A DNA stretch of 64,000 bases from Nocardia sp. BMG51109 (GTDB lineage: Bacteria; Actinomycetota; Actinomycetes; Mycobacteriales; Mycobacteriaceae), in assembly GCF_000526215.1 (NCBI RefSeq), contig NZ_JAFQ01000004.1:5580001-5644000 (forward strand), given 5' to 3'. Shown piece by piece: positions 16,716 through 24,519 of this stretch (position 1 is its first letter; the number at the start of each line of letters is the position of its first letter). Made by a program: the position numbers and the translations under genes. Under the pieces are notes generated by a model. That model did not search any database, had not been told where the DNA came from, and was given only the letters and a program-made list of their open reading frames with translations.

Positions 16716-19364
16716 ATGTCGGCGTCGCGCCGAGAACGCGTGGGGGACGCGGCGGCTACGGATCGGTTTGTGGGCCGGGAGCCGGAGCGGGACAGGACCA
16801 GTGTTCTGCTGCTGGGTTCGGCCCGGTTGATTACGTTGATCGGCCCGGGTGGGATCGGGAAGACGCGGCTCGCGGCCGAGACTGTGCGTCGTTTCCGGAA
16901 GGCCACCGACACTCCGGTGTTTTGGGTGCGGCTGCTGCGGTTGCCCAAGGATTCCGATGTGGTCGCGGTGGAGGAGGAAGTCGCGCGGTCGGTGGTGGAG
17001 GCCGATTTCTCCGGCCGGTCGGCATGGGAGGCGCTTGTCGACGCGCTGACCCGGGCCGACGGGACAGGGCGCAGCCTGCAGACGGTGCTGGTGATGGACA
17101 ACTGCGAGCACGTCCTGGTCGGTGCCGGCCGTGTGATCGCGCAGTTGCTGGAGGTGGTGCCGGGGTTGACCATTCTGGCGACCAGCCGGGAGGCCGTGGG
17201 GTGGGCCGACGAGAATCTGGTGGCGATTCCCCCATTGACGCAAGGGCAGGCGTTGATATTGTTCCGGCAGCGTGCCGAACTCACCGGTCACCCGGTCGCC
17301 GAGGGGGAGCAGGCCGCGATCGCCGGTGAAATCTGCCGGCATGTGCACGGTAATCCGTTGTATATCCGGTTGGCGGCGGCGCGGCTGTTGCGGCAGCCGC
17401 TGACGGGGATCCTGGCCGAGCTCAGTGGCGAGCCGACCGACAGGCGGATGCGGTGGTCACACGGGCCGCGGGTGGGCGCCGACGAACGGCACCGCGGCGT
17501 GCGTGACGTGATCGCCTGGTCCTATGACCTGTGCAGCGACAAGGAACAGCTGCTGCTCGACCGGATGTCGGTATTCGCCGCGGGATACGACACCAACCCC
17601 GAGGGCCACACCGCTTCGGCCCTGGACGTCGGCGCCGACCTCGAAGCCATCGAAGCGGTCTGCGCCGACGACGATCCGGGCCCCGGACACGATCAAGACA
17701 CCGCACGCAGCAGCGACGCGCCGGACGTCAGCCTGAGCGAGCAGGAGGTTGAGAGCCTGCTGGAGCGGCTGGCCGACCAGTCGCTGGTGACCGTGCACCT
17801 CACCCCGACCACGGTGCGATACTCCCTACCGGAAAGCATCCGGCTTTTCGCGCAGCAACGGCTGACCGAACACTCCACAGACACGGTGGACGAACCGGCA
17901 CGACTGGCCCAGCGTCACCGCCGATACTACCGAGACAAAGTCGCTCAGGTACGGCTCGAGTGGTTCGGTTCTGCCGAGCAGGACCTGCAGTTGTGGGCTC
18001 GTGGCGCGCGGGCCGACATTGTGACCGCGATCGAGTCGAGCCTCACCGCGGGCGAGCCCACACTCGGTCTGGAAATCGCCATGGGCCTTAGGGGCCTGCA
18101 TATATTCAGACGCTCACTGTGGGAAATCCGCGCGTGGACCGAGCGCACGCTGCAGGCGACCCGCACGCTGACCCCGCAGCCGACTGAACTTCACATCGAG
18201 GCCATGGCCTGGATCGCGTGGCTGGCCGTGTTCCAGGGCAGGATCGAGGACGCTGAACGGCTGCTCGAAGGCTGCGTCGCCGCCTGTATCGGCGACCCGA
18301 AGGCCGGACAGAGCTGGCGGCACACCCCGGAAACCGACATCGGCCTACCCCCTCCCGTCGAACTCGCATGGGGAACGATACTGATGCACGCGCATCGAGA
18401 TCCGAGGGCCGTGACCGTGTTGGGCCGCGCTCGCGAAAAATACCGTGACCTCGGCGATCTCCGCGGCGAGGCGTGGAGCGAGCTGCATGAGGCGTTGGCC
18501 GCGAGCTTCTTGGGGCCGGCCCAGCAGGCCCTGGAGTTCACCCGGCGTCACCTCGATCACGCCACCGGGACCGAGGTCGGGTGGGCGAAAGCATGGGCCG
18601 AGTTGACGTGGGCGATCGCGTTGACCAGACACGGTGATCCCACCGAGGCGTTGGCCGTCGGGCGCACCGCTCTGGCATATCAGGTCGCTGCGCGCGACGC
18701 ATGGGGTGCGAATTTGGCGGTGCGCATTCGGATGTGGTCGTTGGCACAGATCATCACGGACTCGATCGCGGCCGGGAACGCCGACCGGGCCAGGCTCAGC
18801 GCATTGGCCACCGAGGTCGCTCACCTCGCGGGAGGAACCACACGGGAGCTGGTGGAGATGGGCATCGATATCAATGGTTTGGGACCTGTCGCCGACGAAA
18901 CGAGCAACGCGATCGACGTTGCCCGCCGAGTACTGGGCCGTGAGGCATGCACGGCTGCCGAAACACAGGGCGCCCTGTTACGGCCCGAGCTGGGCGAGGT
19001 GCAGCTCCTCGCCCTGGGCACGCTGCCCGCAGACAAGCTGCCGGCCAACCAGTCCGTCAAGCCGGACCATTCCGCCCCGAAGAAGTCCGTCCGCTCGCTG
19101 TGGGACGAGCTGTCGGGTGCCGAGCAGCAGGTCGCCATCCTGGCGGCGGCGGGGTGGGCAAACTCTGCGATCGCGGCCCGCCGGGGTAGTTCCCGCAAGA
19201 CCGTCGACGCGCAGATGGCCGCGATCCTGCAGAAATTGATGGTCTCCTCCCGCGAGGACATCATCGGTCTTGTTCCGCGAGACCGGATCGGTCAGGTCTG
19301 GGCGGAAGTAGCCAGCAGGCCCCGCCGAACAGGCGAACGACCACGTAAGCCACGGCAACAGTGA
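16716..19364 (+). CDS. large ATP-binding LuxR-family transcriptional regulator
   Basis: An 882-residue regulator of the ATPase/TPR/LuxR type. Walker A is GPGGIGKTRLAAE near residue 40. A Walker B-like TVLVMDNCEHVL and sensor LTILATSRE follow, as in NB-ARC/AfsR-like ATPases. The middle ~400 residues are helical repeats of TPR character. The last ~80 residues contain a LuxR-type HTH (ELSGAEQQVAILAAAGWANS, then IAARRGSSRKTVDAQMAAIL). Such proteins often activate secondary-metabolite operons, and it lies 0.8 kb beyond the dar-like operon on the same strand. ATG 16716 is supported by the TACACT box; the open frame extends upstream to 16650. Confidence 0.85.
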   Translation: MSASRRERVGDAAATDRFVGREPERDRTSVLLLGSARLITLIGPGGIGKTRLAAETVRRFRKATDTPVFWVRLLRLPKDSDVVAVEEEVARSVVEADFSGRSAWEALVDALTRADGTGRSLQTVLVMDNCEHVLVGAGRVIAQLLEVVPGLTILATSREAVGWADENLVAIPPLTQGQALILFRQRAELTGHPVAEGEQAAIAGEICRHVHGNPLYIRLAAARLLRQPLTGILAELSGEPTDRRMRWSHGPRVGADERHRGVRDVIAWSYDLCSDKEQLLLDRMSVFAAGYDTNPEGHTASALDVGADLEAIEAVCADDDPGPGHDQDTARSSDAPDVSLSEQEVESLLERLADQSLVTVHLTPTTVRYSLPESIRLFAQQRLTEHSTDTVDEPARLAQRHRRYYRDKVAQVRLEWFGSAEQDLQLWARGARADIVTAIESSLTAGEPTLGLEIAMGLRGLHIFRRSLWEIRAWTERTLQATRTLTPQPTELHIEAMAWIAWLAVFQGRIEDAERLLEGCVAACIGDPKAGQSWRHTPETDIGLPPPVELAWGTILMHAHRDPRAVTVLGRAREKYRDLGDLRGEAWSELHEALAASFLGPAQQALEFTRRHLDHATGTEVGWAKAWAELTWAIALTRHGDPTEALAVGRTALAYQVAARDAWGANLAVRIRMWSLAQIITDSIAAGNADRARLSALATEVAHLAGGTTRELVEMGIDINGLGPVADETSNAIDVARRVLGREACTAAETQGALLRPELGEVQLLALGTLPADKLPANQSVKPDHSAPKKSVRSLWDELSGAEQQVAILAAAGWANSAIAARRGSSRKTVDAQMAAILQKLMVSSREDIIGLVPRDRIGQVWAEVASRPRRTGERPRKPRQQ

Positions 19365-19474
19365 CAGCTCGGCCACCGACCTGCCGGGCTGATGCCCCTC
19401 ACGTCCCATCCGATGTGGCAGATCGGGCCGATTTCGCAGTCGCTGACGGCGGACCGCGGTGCCGGAGGTCGGGA

Positions 19475-19642
19475 TCACTCGGGTGTGGAGGACGGTCTCG
19501 TCTCCGTTGACGAGACCGTCGTCCACACGCGAATGACCTCGCCCGCCGCCAACGAGGTGATAGTCCGGTCGGACTGCGAACACCGCATGCGGGCGAACGC
19601 GACACTACGGTCGCCGCCACCGAGCTTGACCGTACCGTTCAT
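19475..19642 (-). CDS. small hypothetical protein, probably frameshifted
   Basis: A minus-strand ATG at 19642 follows a good ribosome site (GAGGAGAAAGG) and encodes MNGTVKLGGGDRSVAFARMR before ending at 55 residues. From 19583 the neighbouring frame reads VFAVRPDYHLVGGGRGHSRV and then DDGLVNGDETVLHTRVIP, which looks more protein-like. One missing base near 19584 would join the two parts. A hairpin (GACGGTCTCGTC and GACGAGACCGTC, near 19490-19519) falls inside the second part. Repeat copy E lies ~170 nt upstream on the same strand. No family is recognised. Confidence 0.4.
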   Translation of the reverse strand: MNGTVKLGGGDRSVAFARMRCSQSDRTITSLAAGEVIRVWTTVSSTETRPSSTPE

Positions 19643-19744
19643 TTCTACCTTTCTCCTCAGCAGTAAGACCGCGGTGCGGAATGCCGATGAGCGCTCCCAC
19701 AATGTACGTGCGCCGTACTGTAGTCTCTTTCCGTCATGGCCCCA

Positions 19745-19819
19745 TGGCCGATACCAGAATTCAATTATTGGATCACGACGACGTCCACACATCGGTAGCC
19801 GAAGGGCGGGCATACCTAT
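19745..19819 (-). repeat. dispersed intergenic repeat, copy E (minus strand)
   Basis: On the minus strand: CATAGGTATGCCCGCCCTTC, GGCTACCGATG, GGACGTCGTCG, then CCAATAATTGAATTCTGG and TATCGGCC. The first half matches the consensus closely and the second half is more divergent. It lies ~170 nt upstream of the small minus-strand gene starting at 19642. Confidence 0.72.
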
Positions 19820-20006
19820 GTAGTCACCCCGACCATGCTTTGTGGGCCGAGGGTGTGCACCGACTCGTAGACCAGGCAATTGGTGTTCTCGGATTCGGGT
19901 TGCGACAGGGGAAGGCTCGCCCAGGGCCGCGCTCTGCTTTTTTCGTGCCGCCGAGCTGGACACTGTGGTGCGCATTTCGACCGAGATCCAGGACGCAGGC
20001 GAGTCT

Positions 20007-20083
20007 GTAGGTATGTCCGCCCTGTCGGCTACCGATGCGTGATGCTGGTCCTGTTCCCAAGATTTGCGGTATCGGCTATCGGG
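20007..20083 (+). repeat. dispersed intergenic repeat, copy F
   Basis: GTAGGTATGTCCGCCCTGTC, GGCTACCGATGCG, CCCAAGATTTGCGG and TATCGGCTATCGGGG. Its upstream flank (CATTTCGACCGAG, then GACGC and GAGTCT) matches the flank of copy C. It lies 98 nt before the PNPOx-like start. Confidence 0.8.
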
Positions 20084-20112
20084 GATTTGCTCCAAGCGAA
20101 GGAGAGCAGAGA

Positions 20113-20706
20113 ATGGACGGCGCCGGATTCGACAGCGGTGGTCATGCCATCGTCGATCTTGATCGTGCTCAGGCCATGGGGCTGTTGGCGAGTACCGGCT
20201 ACGGACGAATTGTGTTCAGCCGCGGCGTATTGCCTGCGATACGCCCGGTCAATCACCTTGTCGCCGACGGCAAGATCATCGTCTGCCTCCGAGTGATCTC
20301 GTCCTCCGAGGGCGCGATGTTCGTCCGCGACCGCGGAACCGACCGCGGAACCGTGGTCGCGTACGAGGCCGACAATCTCGATCCGGTCCACCACACCGGA
20401 TGGAGCGTGATGGTCACCGGCCTGGCCCGCATCGTCACCGCTCCGGATCGAGTGGACCACTACCTGCAGGCCCTACACCCCTGGATAGGTCCCGCCGAGA
20501 ACACTGTCGCCGCCATCGAACCCCGCATTGTCACCGGGATCCGGCTTGCGCTGAACACGAGGTGCGCGGACGAGCCGCGCACGCGCCACCAGCCACCCCA
20601 CAACCATGCCGACAACACATGCGGCGGCTACCGGCAACGATCCGCCAACGCCCATGCGGTTCGCGCCTGTGACAAGCCCCGCGAACCGAGAAGAGGCCAG
20701 CCGTGA
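20113..20706 (+). CDS. pyridoxamine 5'-phosphate oxidase-fold flavin/heme-binding protein
   Basis: A 197-residue protein. Residues ~15-145 match the split-barrel PNPOx-like family: LLASTGYGRIVFSRG, AIRPVNHLVADGKIIVCLR, then GWSVMVTGLARIVTAP and a final TGIRL. Such proteins bind FMN, F420 or heme, and many actinobacterial members reduce quinones or protect against stress. The last ~45 residues (after ALNTRC) are Arg/His/Asn-rich and unlike the family, possibly a tail gained by loss of the original stop. AAGGAG 9 nt before the ATG supports the start. The stop overlaps the next gene as GTGA. Confidence 0.78.
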   Translation: MDGAGFDSGGHAIVDLDRAQAMGLLASTGYGRIVFSRGVLPAIRPVNHLVADGKIIVCLRVISSSEGAMFVRDRGTDRGTVVAYEADNLDPVHHTGWSVMVTGLARIVTAPDRVDHYLQALHPWIGPAENTVAAIEPRIVTGIRLALNTRCADEPRTRHQPPHNHADNTCGGYRQRSANAHAVRACDKPREPRRGQP

Positions 20707-21488
20707 TCAGCCTCACCAACTCGCTGCACCGCGGCGACCGCTACCTTGCTACATCGATCCTTGTCGACCTGGGACACCCGGACAAGGCGACCGTGCCGGC
20801 TACCGCACGCTTCGGCTCCGACCGCGACGCCTTGATCTGGTTGCGCGACCGCGCGCGGCGAATGACATTCGCGGATGACGCGATCGTCGGCGCAAGCATC
20901 GTCATCGACCAATCCCGTGTACAACGGCTGCGCCCGATCCGCCACATGGGTGTCGGCACGGCCCTCGCGATGGCCCGGCAACTCGACGACTTGGTGCTTT
21001 CGCCGACATCGGATGGGCGCAGCAGCCGGACCGCAAGATCCGTCAACGTCCCGGCAGACCCGGCGCGCAAGGCAGTGGCGGCATTGGATCGGGTGCTCGA
21101 CCAAGGCCTGACCGTCCGGTTCACCGACCCCGCAGAACCACGCCGAGTCATGACCATCGGGATGATCGACCGTGCGTGGACGGCTGTCGAATACCGGCAG
21201 AGCGATTCCCTGACAGCTTGCCGGCTCCGCAAGATCGGCCCCGTTGGATTACCCCACTACGCGCGGGTCACCGACCTGTTCGACGATCTCGCACTCGGTG
21301 CCCCCTATTGCTGCGAAGACCGCGTCGGCCAACATCTACCACCCATGGCCGTACCACCGGACGTCCGAGCAGACCTCACCGCGTTGCAAAGACGCATCGA
21401 CACCCTCACCGCGGAAGTCCGCTACTGCGCCTGCGACAATCCAGAGGCCCTCCACATCCAGCCCCAGCACACAGTGTCGGCCGCGTAG
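20703..21488 (+). CDS. hypothetical protein, coupled to the PNPOx-like gene
   Basis: A 261-residue soluble protein starting GTG at 20703, overlapping the previous stop by 4 nt. It has no signal peptide or membrane span. Features are an RDALIWLRDRARRMTFADD segment, a VIDQSRVQRLRPIRHMGVG stretch and two Cys pairs near the C terminus (GAPYCCEDR and VRYCACDN). No family is recognised. Coupled translation suggests a partner role with the PNPOx-like protein. Confidence 0.68.
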   Translation: MISLTNSLHRGDRYLATSILVDLGHPDKATVPATARFGSDRDALIWLRDRARRMTFADDAIVGASIVIDQSRVQRLRPIRHMGVGTALAMARQLDDLVLSPTSDGRSSRTARSVNVPADPARKAVAALDRVLDQGLTVRFTDPAEPRRVMTIGMIDRAWTAVEYRQSDSLTACRLRKIGPVGLPHYARVTDLFDDLALGAPYCCEDRVGQHLPPMAVPPDVRADLTALQRRIDTLTAEVRYCACDNPEALHIQPQHTVSAA

Positions 21489-22155
21489 CGCGATCGCCGA
21501 ACGGCCAAATCAACCACCGTCATCCCGGCACATCGGCCGAACGCCGACCGCGGGTGGCCGCCACCATGCTCGTCGACATGAACCCCGAAGTGGTCAGTGA
21601 GGTCATCTCCCAGCTTCCGCCGCCGGCCTCGGCGAAGATCCTGACCGTGGTGCTCGAATTGCACTGGGACAGAAAGACGTACTGCCCACCGCCGGTCCCG
21701 CAGCGCATGGAGCCGAGTCCCACAGCGGGCTTGCCCGACGGTATCTGCACCCACCGGAATCGAACTGAGGTAGCGCCCCGGTAGGCGCCCGAGGAAACCT
21801 GTAGGTCCACAGAAATCTCGTTCGGCCTGCATTCGCGCTCGCCCGCACATGTGGCACCGGTTGCTGCGCATCTCCCTCGACGGCCTGCGCTGATCAACCT
21901 CGTGGTTCCGGGCTCCGGCAAGGGTCCGCCAGACCGTCTACGACACACTCCACGCACGCGGTCACCAAAGGAGTCCTCATCTGTGAACAATTTCCCGAGC
22001 TACGAGGCCCCCGAAAGCACCAGAACCGAACCCCCGGAAGGCGGCGGTGGTTTCGATCAGGAGGCGGTATCGACAGCAGCTGACCAATCCGTCGGCACCT
22101 GGCTGCGGACCGCTCGGTTGGCGAGCGGACCATGGGTCGGCGCGGTATATGCCTG
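21489..22155. other. low-information region with two gene-like fragments
   Basis: About 670 nt between the 20703 gene and the pentapeptide-repeat gene. It holds two short plus-strand frames with some protein character (21566-21784 and 21983-22195), listed separately. Nothing else is supported. Confidence 0.5.
21566..21784 (+). CDS. possible fragment of a helical MgtE-N-like protein
   Basis: A 72-residue frame starting MLVDMNPEVVSEVISQLPPP and continuing ASAKILTVVLEL. This amphipathic pattern resembles one repeat of the helical protein at 6233-6832. The last ~35 residues look random, suggesting a broken gene. GTG 21556 is an alternative start. Low confidence. Confidence 0.3.
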   Translation: MLVDMNPEVVSEVISQLPPPASAKILTVVLELHWDRKTYCPPPVPQRMEPSPTAGLPDGICTHRNRTEVAPR

Positions 22156-22195
22156 TTACGGGCTTGCAAGCTGGTCCGGGAATGGGGAGCCTTGA
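21983..22195 (+). CDS. possible N-terminal fragment of a larger protein
   Basis: A 70-residue frame from GTG 21983 starting VNNFPSYEAPESTRTEPPEG and then a glycine run. Such Pro/Gly-rich starts are typical of actinobacterial membrane proteins before the first helix, but the frame ends soon after. Its 3' end overlaps the 3' end of the minus-strand pentapeptide gene, so this may be a deletion junction. Confidence 0.25.
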   Translation: MNNFPSYEAPESTRTEPPEGGGGFDQEAVSTAADQSVGTWLRTARLASGPWVGAVYACYGLASWSGNGEP

Positions 22196-23037
22196 GCGAA
22201 GGTGGCGGTGCGCACGTTGCGTTCGCCGGTCCACTCCACGTCTTCGAAGGTGGCTCGGCGTTCGAACGTTGCTTGGGCGAACAAGGCCATACTTTTGAAT
22301 GTCGCGTTGCGGAATGAGGCGTTGCCCTCGAACACTGCCTTGCGGAATGAGGCGTTGCCCTCGAATGTCGCCTCGCGGAACGAGACGTCGTCTCCGAACA
22401 TCGTGCCGATGCATACGCACCGGTCTATTGTGCAGCCGCTGAAGTCGGCCGGGTCGTCCAAGCGCGCTCCGGAGAGGTCGATCACTGCGTGATGCCAGAA
22501 TCCGGGGTGATCGGGCCGCAACCGGTTCGCCAGCTCTCTGACTATGGTGTCGCGAACGTGGCGTTCACCCGGGACAACGGCCTCGTCGCCGGCGGCGAGA
22601 CGGAGGTAGGTACACAGTAGACTGAGGCAGGTCGGCCGGTCACGAGCAGAATCGTCGGCAATGCGGACCAGGGCGGTGACGCCGCCGAGGCGGATCGCCG
22701 GTGCAGAGTGACCGAGTTGCTCGACGGCCTTGGTGTAGCGCTCGGTGAACAGCCTGTCTTGCTCGCGAAGGCTGTTGGCCTCGTCGGTGCGTTGCTTGCG
22801 ATACGAGACATAGAGCGCCGCTCCGGCACCGGATCCTGCGACAACGGCAAGCGCGGTCTTGATCACGTCCAGACGCGCGGCTGTGTGGTCGAGCTGATGC
22901 AACAAGAGGTAGGCGACAAAGGAACCGAGCAGCCCAAGTGCCAGCATCCCGGTGTAGGTGATGGCGAATGGGGCCGGGCTGTAGTCTTGGCGGTCGTTCC
23001 CGTTGCGATCGCGCCACTGAATTCTCTTGGGCCACAT
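22156..23037 (-). CDS. membrane-anchored pentapeptide-repeat protein
   Basis: A 293-residue protein. Two hydrophobic segments near the N terminus (ITYTGMLALGLLGSFVAYLL and VIKTALAVVAGSGAGAALYV) are followed by a coiled region (EQDRLFTERYTKAVEQLG). The last ~85 residues contain tandem pentapeptides of A(D/N)xx-F type (ATFEGNASFRKAVFEGNASF and similar), which form a right-handed beta-helix. Actinobacteria carry many such proteins and their function is usually unknown. The repeat array is short and ends in a non-repeat tail (QGSPFPDQLASP), so the C terminus may be truncated at the junction near 22.2 kb. Confidence 0.75.
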   Translation of the reverse strand: MWPKRIQWRDRNGNDRQDYSPAPFAITYTGMLALGLLGSFVAYLLLHQLDHTAARLDVIKTALAVVAGSGAGAALYVSYRKQRTDEANSLREQDRLFTERYTKAVEQLGHSAPAIRLGGVTALVRIADDSARDRPTCLSLLCTYLRLAAGDEAVVPGERHVRDTIVRELANRLRPDHPGFWHHAVIDLSGARLDDPADFSGCTIDRCVCIGTMFGDDVSFREATFEGNASFRKAVFEGNASFRNATFKSMALFAQATFERRATFEDVEWTGERNVRTATFAQGSPFPDQLASP

Positions 23038-23315
23038 GGACGCTGACGATACCCGGGGGCGCTACACGGCGATCACGCATCAGCGGGGCGCAGCCACTTG
23101 CTCGCGGAACGTGTTGCAGCAGCCCATTGTCGGGCCCCCGTCGACCTCCTCGAGGAAAGTCCGGGGGCCACTTGTACGGCCGTGCCGGATTTTGGCTACT
23201 TCGACACTGGATACTCCTTTGTGGACCGCGGCCGGTTACCACCGAAGTGCGGCACAGCCAGATCTCGGACAGTCTCTCGGGCGTGTGAGGTTCACCCCGA
23301 ACCGTGGACAGTTGG
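23038..23315. other. intergenic, no supported feature
   Basis: Sequence between the pentapeptide gene and the IS3 fragments. No family is recognisable in any frame. Confidence 0.4.
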
Positions 23316-23606
23316 TTACGCACCGTTCGCTGCGACTGTCGTGATGGACTGCTCGTAGCGTATGGGGCTGATGCCGCCGATCGCGGAGTGCCGTCTCGTA
23401 GTGTTGTACCAGTGTATCCACTTGTCAGCTGCGGCAACGAGTTCGGGCTTCCGGGTGAAGGTGTGGCGGTAGTAGAACTCGTGTTTCAGGGTTGACCACA
23501 GCGATTCGGAGGGGCTGTTGTCCCAGCATATGCCGGTAGCGCCCATCGACCGGCGAAGGCCGTGACGTTCGCAGGCTTTCGCGGTGAGGTGGGCGGTGAA
23601 CTCGAC
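23316..23606 (-). pseudogene. IS3-family transposase C-terminal fragment
   Basis: The minus strand encodes the end of an IS3-type (rve) transposase: VEFTAHLTAKACERHGLRRS, then MGATGICWDNSPSESLWSTL, KHEFYYRHTF and TRRHSAIGGISPIRYEQS. The WDN...E motif carries the last acidic catalytic residue. Everything N-terminal is missing, with the break near 23606 where a second, oppositely oriented fragment begins. Confidence 0.88.
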
Positions 23607-23623
23607 CGATTGAATCCGGCCAT

Positions 23624-23905
23624 CACACCGCGCAGGCCACCGCTGCCGCCTGCGCCCGGCACGGCCTGCTCCGCTCTGCCGGCGCCACCGGCATATGCTG
23701 GGACAACGCCGGCGCCGAGAGCCTGTGGTCGAGTTTCAAGCACGAATGCTACTACCGGCACACCTACGCTACGAAGACCGAACTCGTTGCCGCAGTTGAT
23801 AATTGGATGCATTTCTACAATCATCAGCGGCGGCACTCGGCGATCGGGATGCTCTCACCCATCGACTACGAGCAGTCCCTCAACGTCGCCCCCGAAGCAA
23901 GCTAA
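23624..23905 (+). pseudogene. second IS3-family transposase C-terminal fragment, inverted
   Basis: The plus strand reads HTAQATAAACARHGLLRSAG, then ATGICWDNAGAESLWSSFKH, YYRHTYATKTELVAAVDNWM and RRHSAIGMLSPIDYEQS, ending TAA 23903-23905. It begins at nearly the same codon as the minus-strand fragment but differs in sequence, so it comes from a related but separate element. GTCCACTTTTTCGGGGG (23912-23928) just downstream looks like the element's terminal repeat. Confidence 0.85.
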
Positions 23906-23943
23906 CCGCGTCCACTTTTTCGGGGGAACCCACCCAGCAGGAC

Positions 23944-24414
23944 ATGAACGGTGTGTGCGACCAATGCCAGGACTGGCGGCAGCTACGCGACGGACTGTGT
24001 ATCGAGTGTCACCCCGGGCTTGACGGAGAACCTTCTCCGGCCGGAAGCCCGGTGCAGTCGAATGGCAACGGCCTCATGCCGCGCCCGGCAGACAAGGCGG
24101 GCGGCGCAGAGACCGAGGACGCCGTAGTCCGGTCCACAACCTCCCTGCAAAGTTCCAAACAATCTGGGAAACAACAGGATCCAGACTCGACCGGACCGTA
24201 CAGGCGTTCGGCGGACAGAACACGTACAGGGTACGGCGAGAAGGATCTGGCGACGGCGTCGAGAGACTCCCATCGCCGTAGGACCGAGCCGGGCGTCGAA
24301 GGCGCCAAGCCGGCGGCGGTCGCCGACATCTCGCGGGTCGACCCGGATCCACGTCGCCGAGCACAATGGCGGCAACCCGTGCGATCACCGCAACGTTCGT
24401 CACGGTTACGATGA
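23944..24414 (+). CDS. possible small zinc-ribbon hypothetical protein
   Basis: A 156-residue frame whose start MNGVCDQCQDWRQLRDGLC continues IEC, giving two Cys-x-x-Cys pairs 11 residues apart, a plausible treble-clef zinc site. The remainder is Ser/Arg/Gln-rich and low in predicted structure. AGCAGGA lies 3-9 nt before the ATG. It starts right after the IS3 terminal repeat. The N terminus looks real; the length is uncertain. Confidence 0.35.
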   Translation: MNGVCDQCQDWRQLRDGLCIECHPGLDGEPSPAGSPVQSNGNGLMPRPADKAGGAETEDAVVRSTTSLQSSKQSGKQQDPDSTGPYRRSADRTRTGYGEKDLATASRDSHRRRTEPGVEGAKPAAVADISRVDPDPRRRAQWRQPVRSPQRSSRLR

Positions 24415-24462
24415 AGCGGCAGCCCCTGGCTGGATCGGAATTGATTACCCTTGGGCCGGATG

Positions 24463-24512
24463 CCTGCCCGGACGCCACCGTTCCGGAGACGTGGCGGTGG
24501 CGTCCGGGCAGG
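24463..24512 (-). terminator. strong hairpin terminator after the DapA-type gene
   Basis: An 18-bp perfect stem, CCTGCCCGGACGCCACCG (24463-24480) with CGGTGGCGTCCGGGCAGG (24495-24512), around a 14-nt loop. It begins 8 nt past the minus-strand stop at 24520. No T-run follows, as is usual in actinobacteria. Confidence 0.8.
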
Positions 24513-24519
24513 AAGTCTG

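Larger units (their letters stand above)
19365..20112. other. intergenic region with two repeats and a small minus-strand gene
   Basis: Between the LuxR regulator and the PNPOx-like gene lie a small minus-strand frame (19475-19642), repeat copy E on the minus strand (19745-19819) and repeat copy F on the plus strand (20007-20083). The two copies thus point away from each other. No other gene is supported. Confidence 0.6.

Noticed and set aside
4006..20083. Repeat copies as short conserved coding segments (reading V-G-M-S/P-A-L-R-L-P-M-R)
   Set aside because: A shared peptide can be read through several copies, but the frames stop soon after in some, have no ribosome sites, and the similarity is equally visible at the DNA level.
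4006..20083. CRISPR array or tandem repeats
   Set aside because: Copies are kilobases apart, differ from each other and occur on both strands.
21740..21800. GTTCGATTCC on the minus strand, resembling a tRNA T-loop
   Set aside because: The flanking bases do not pair as a T-stem and no anticodon or acceptor arms can be formed nearby.
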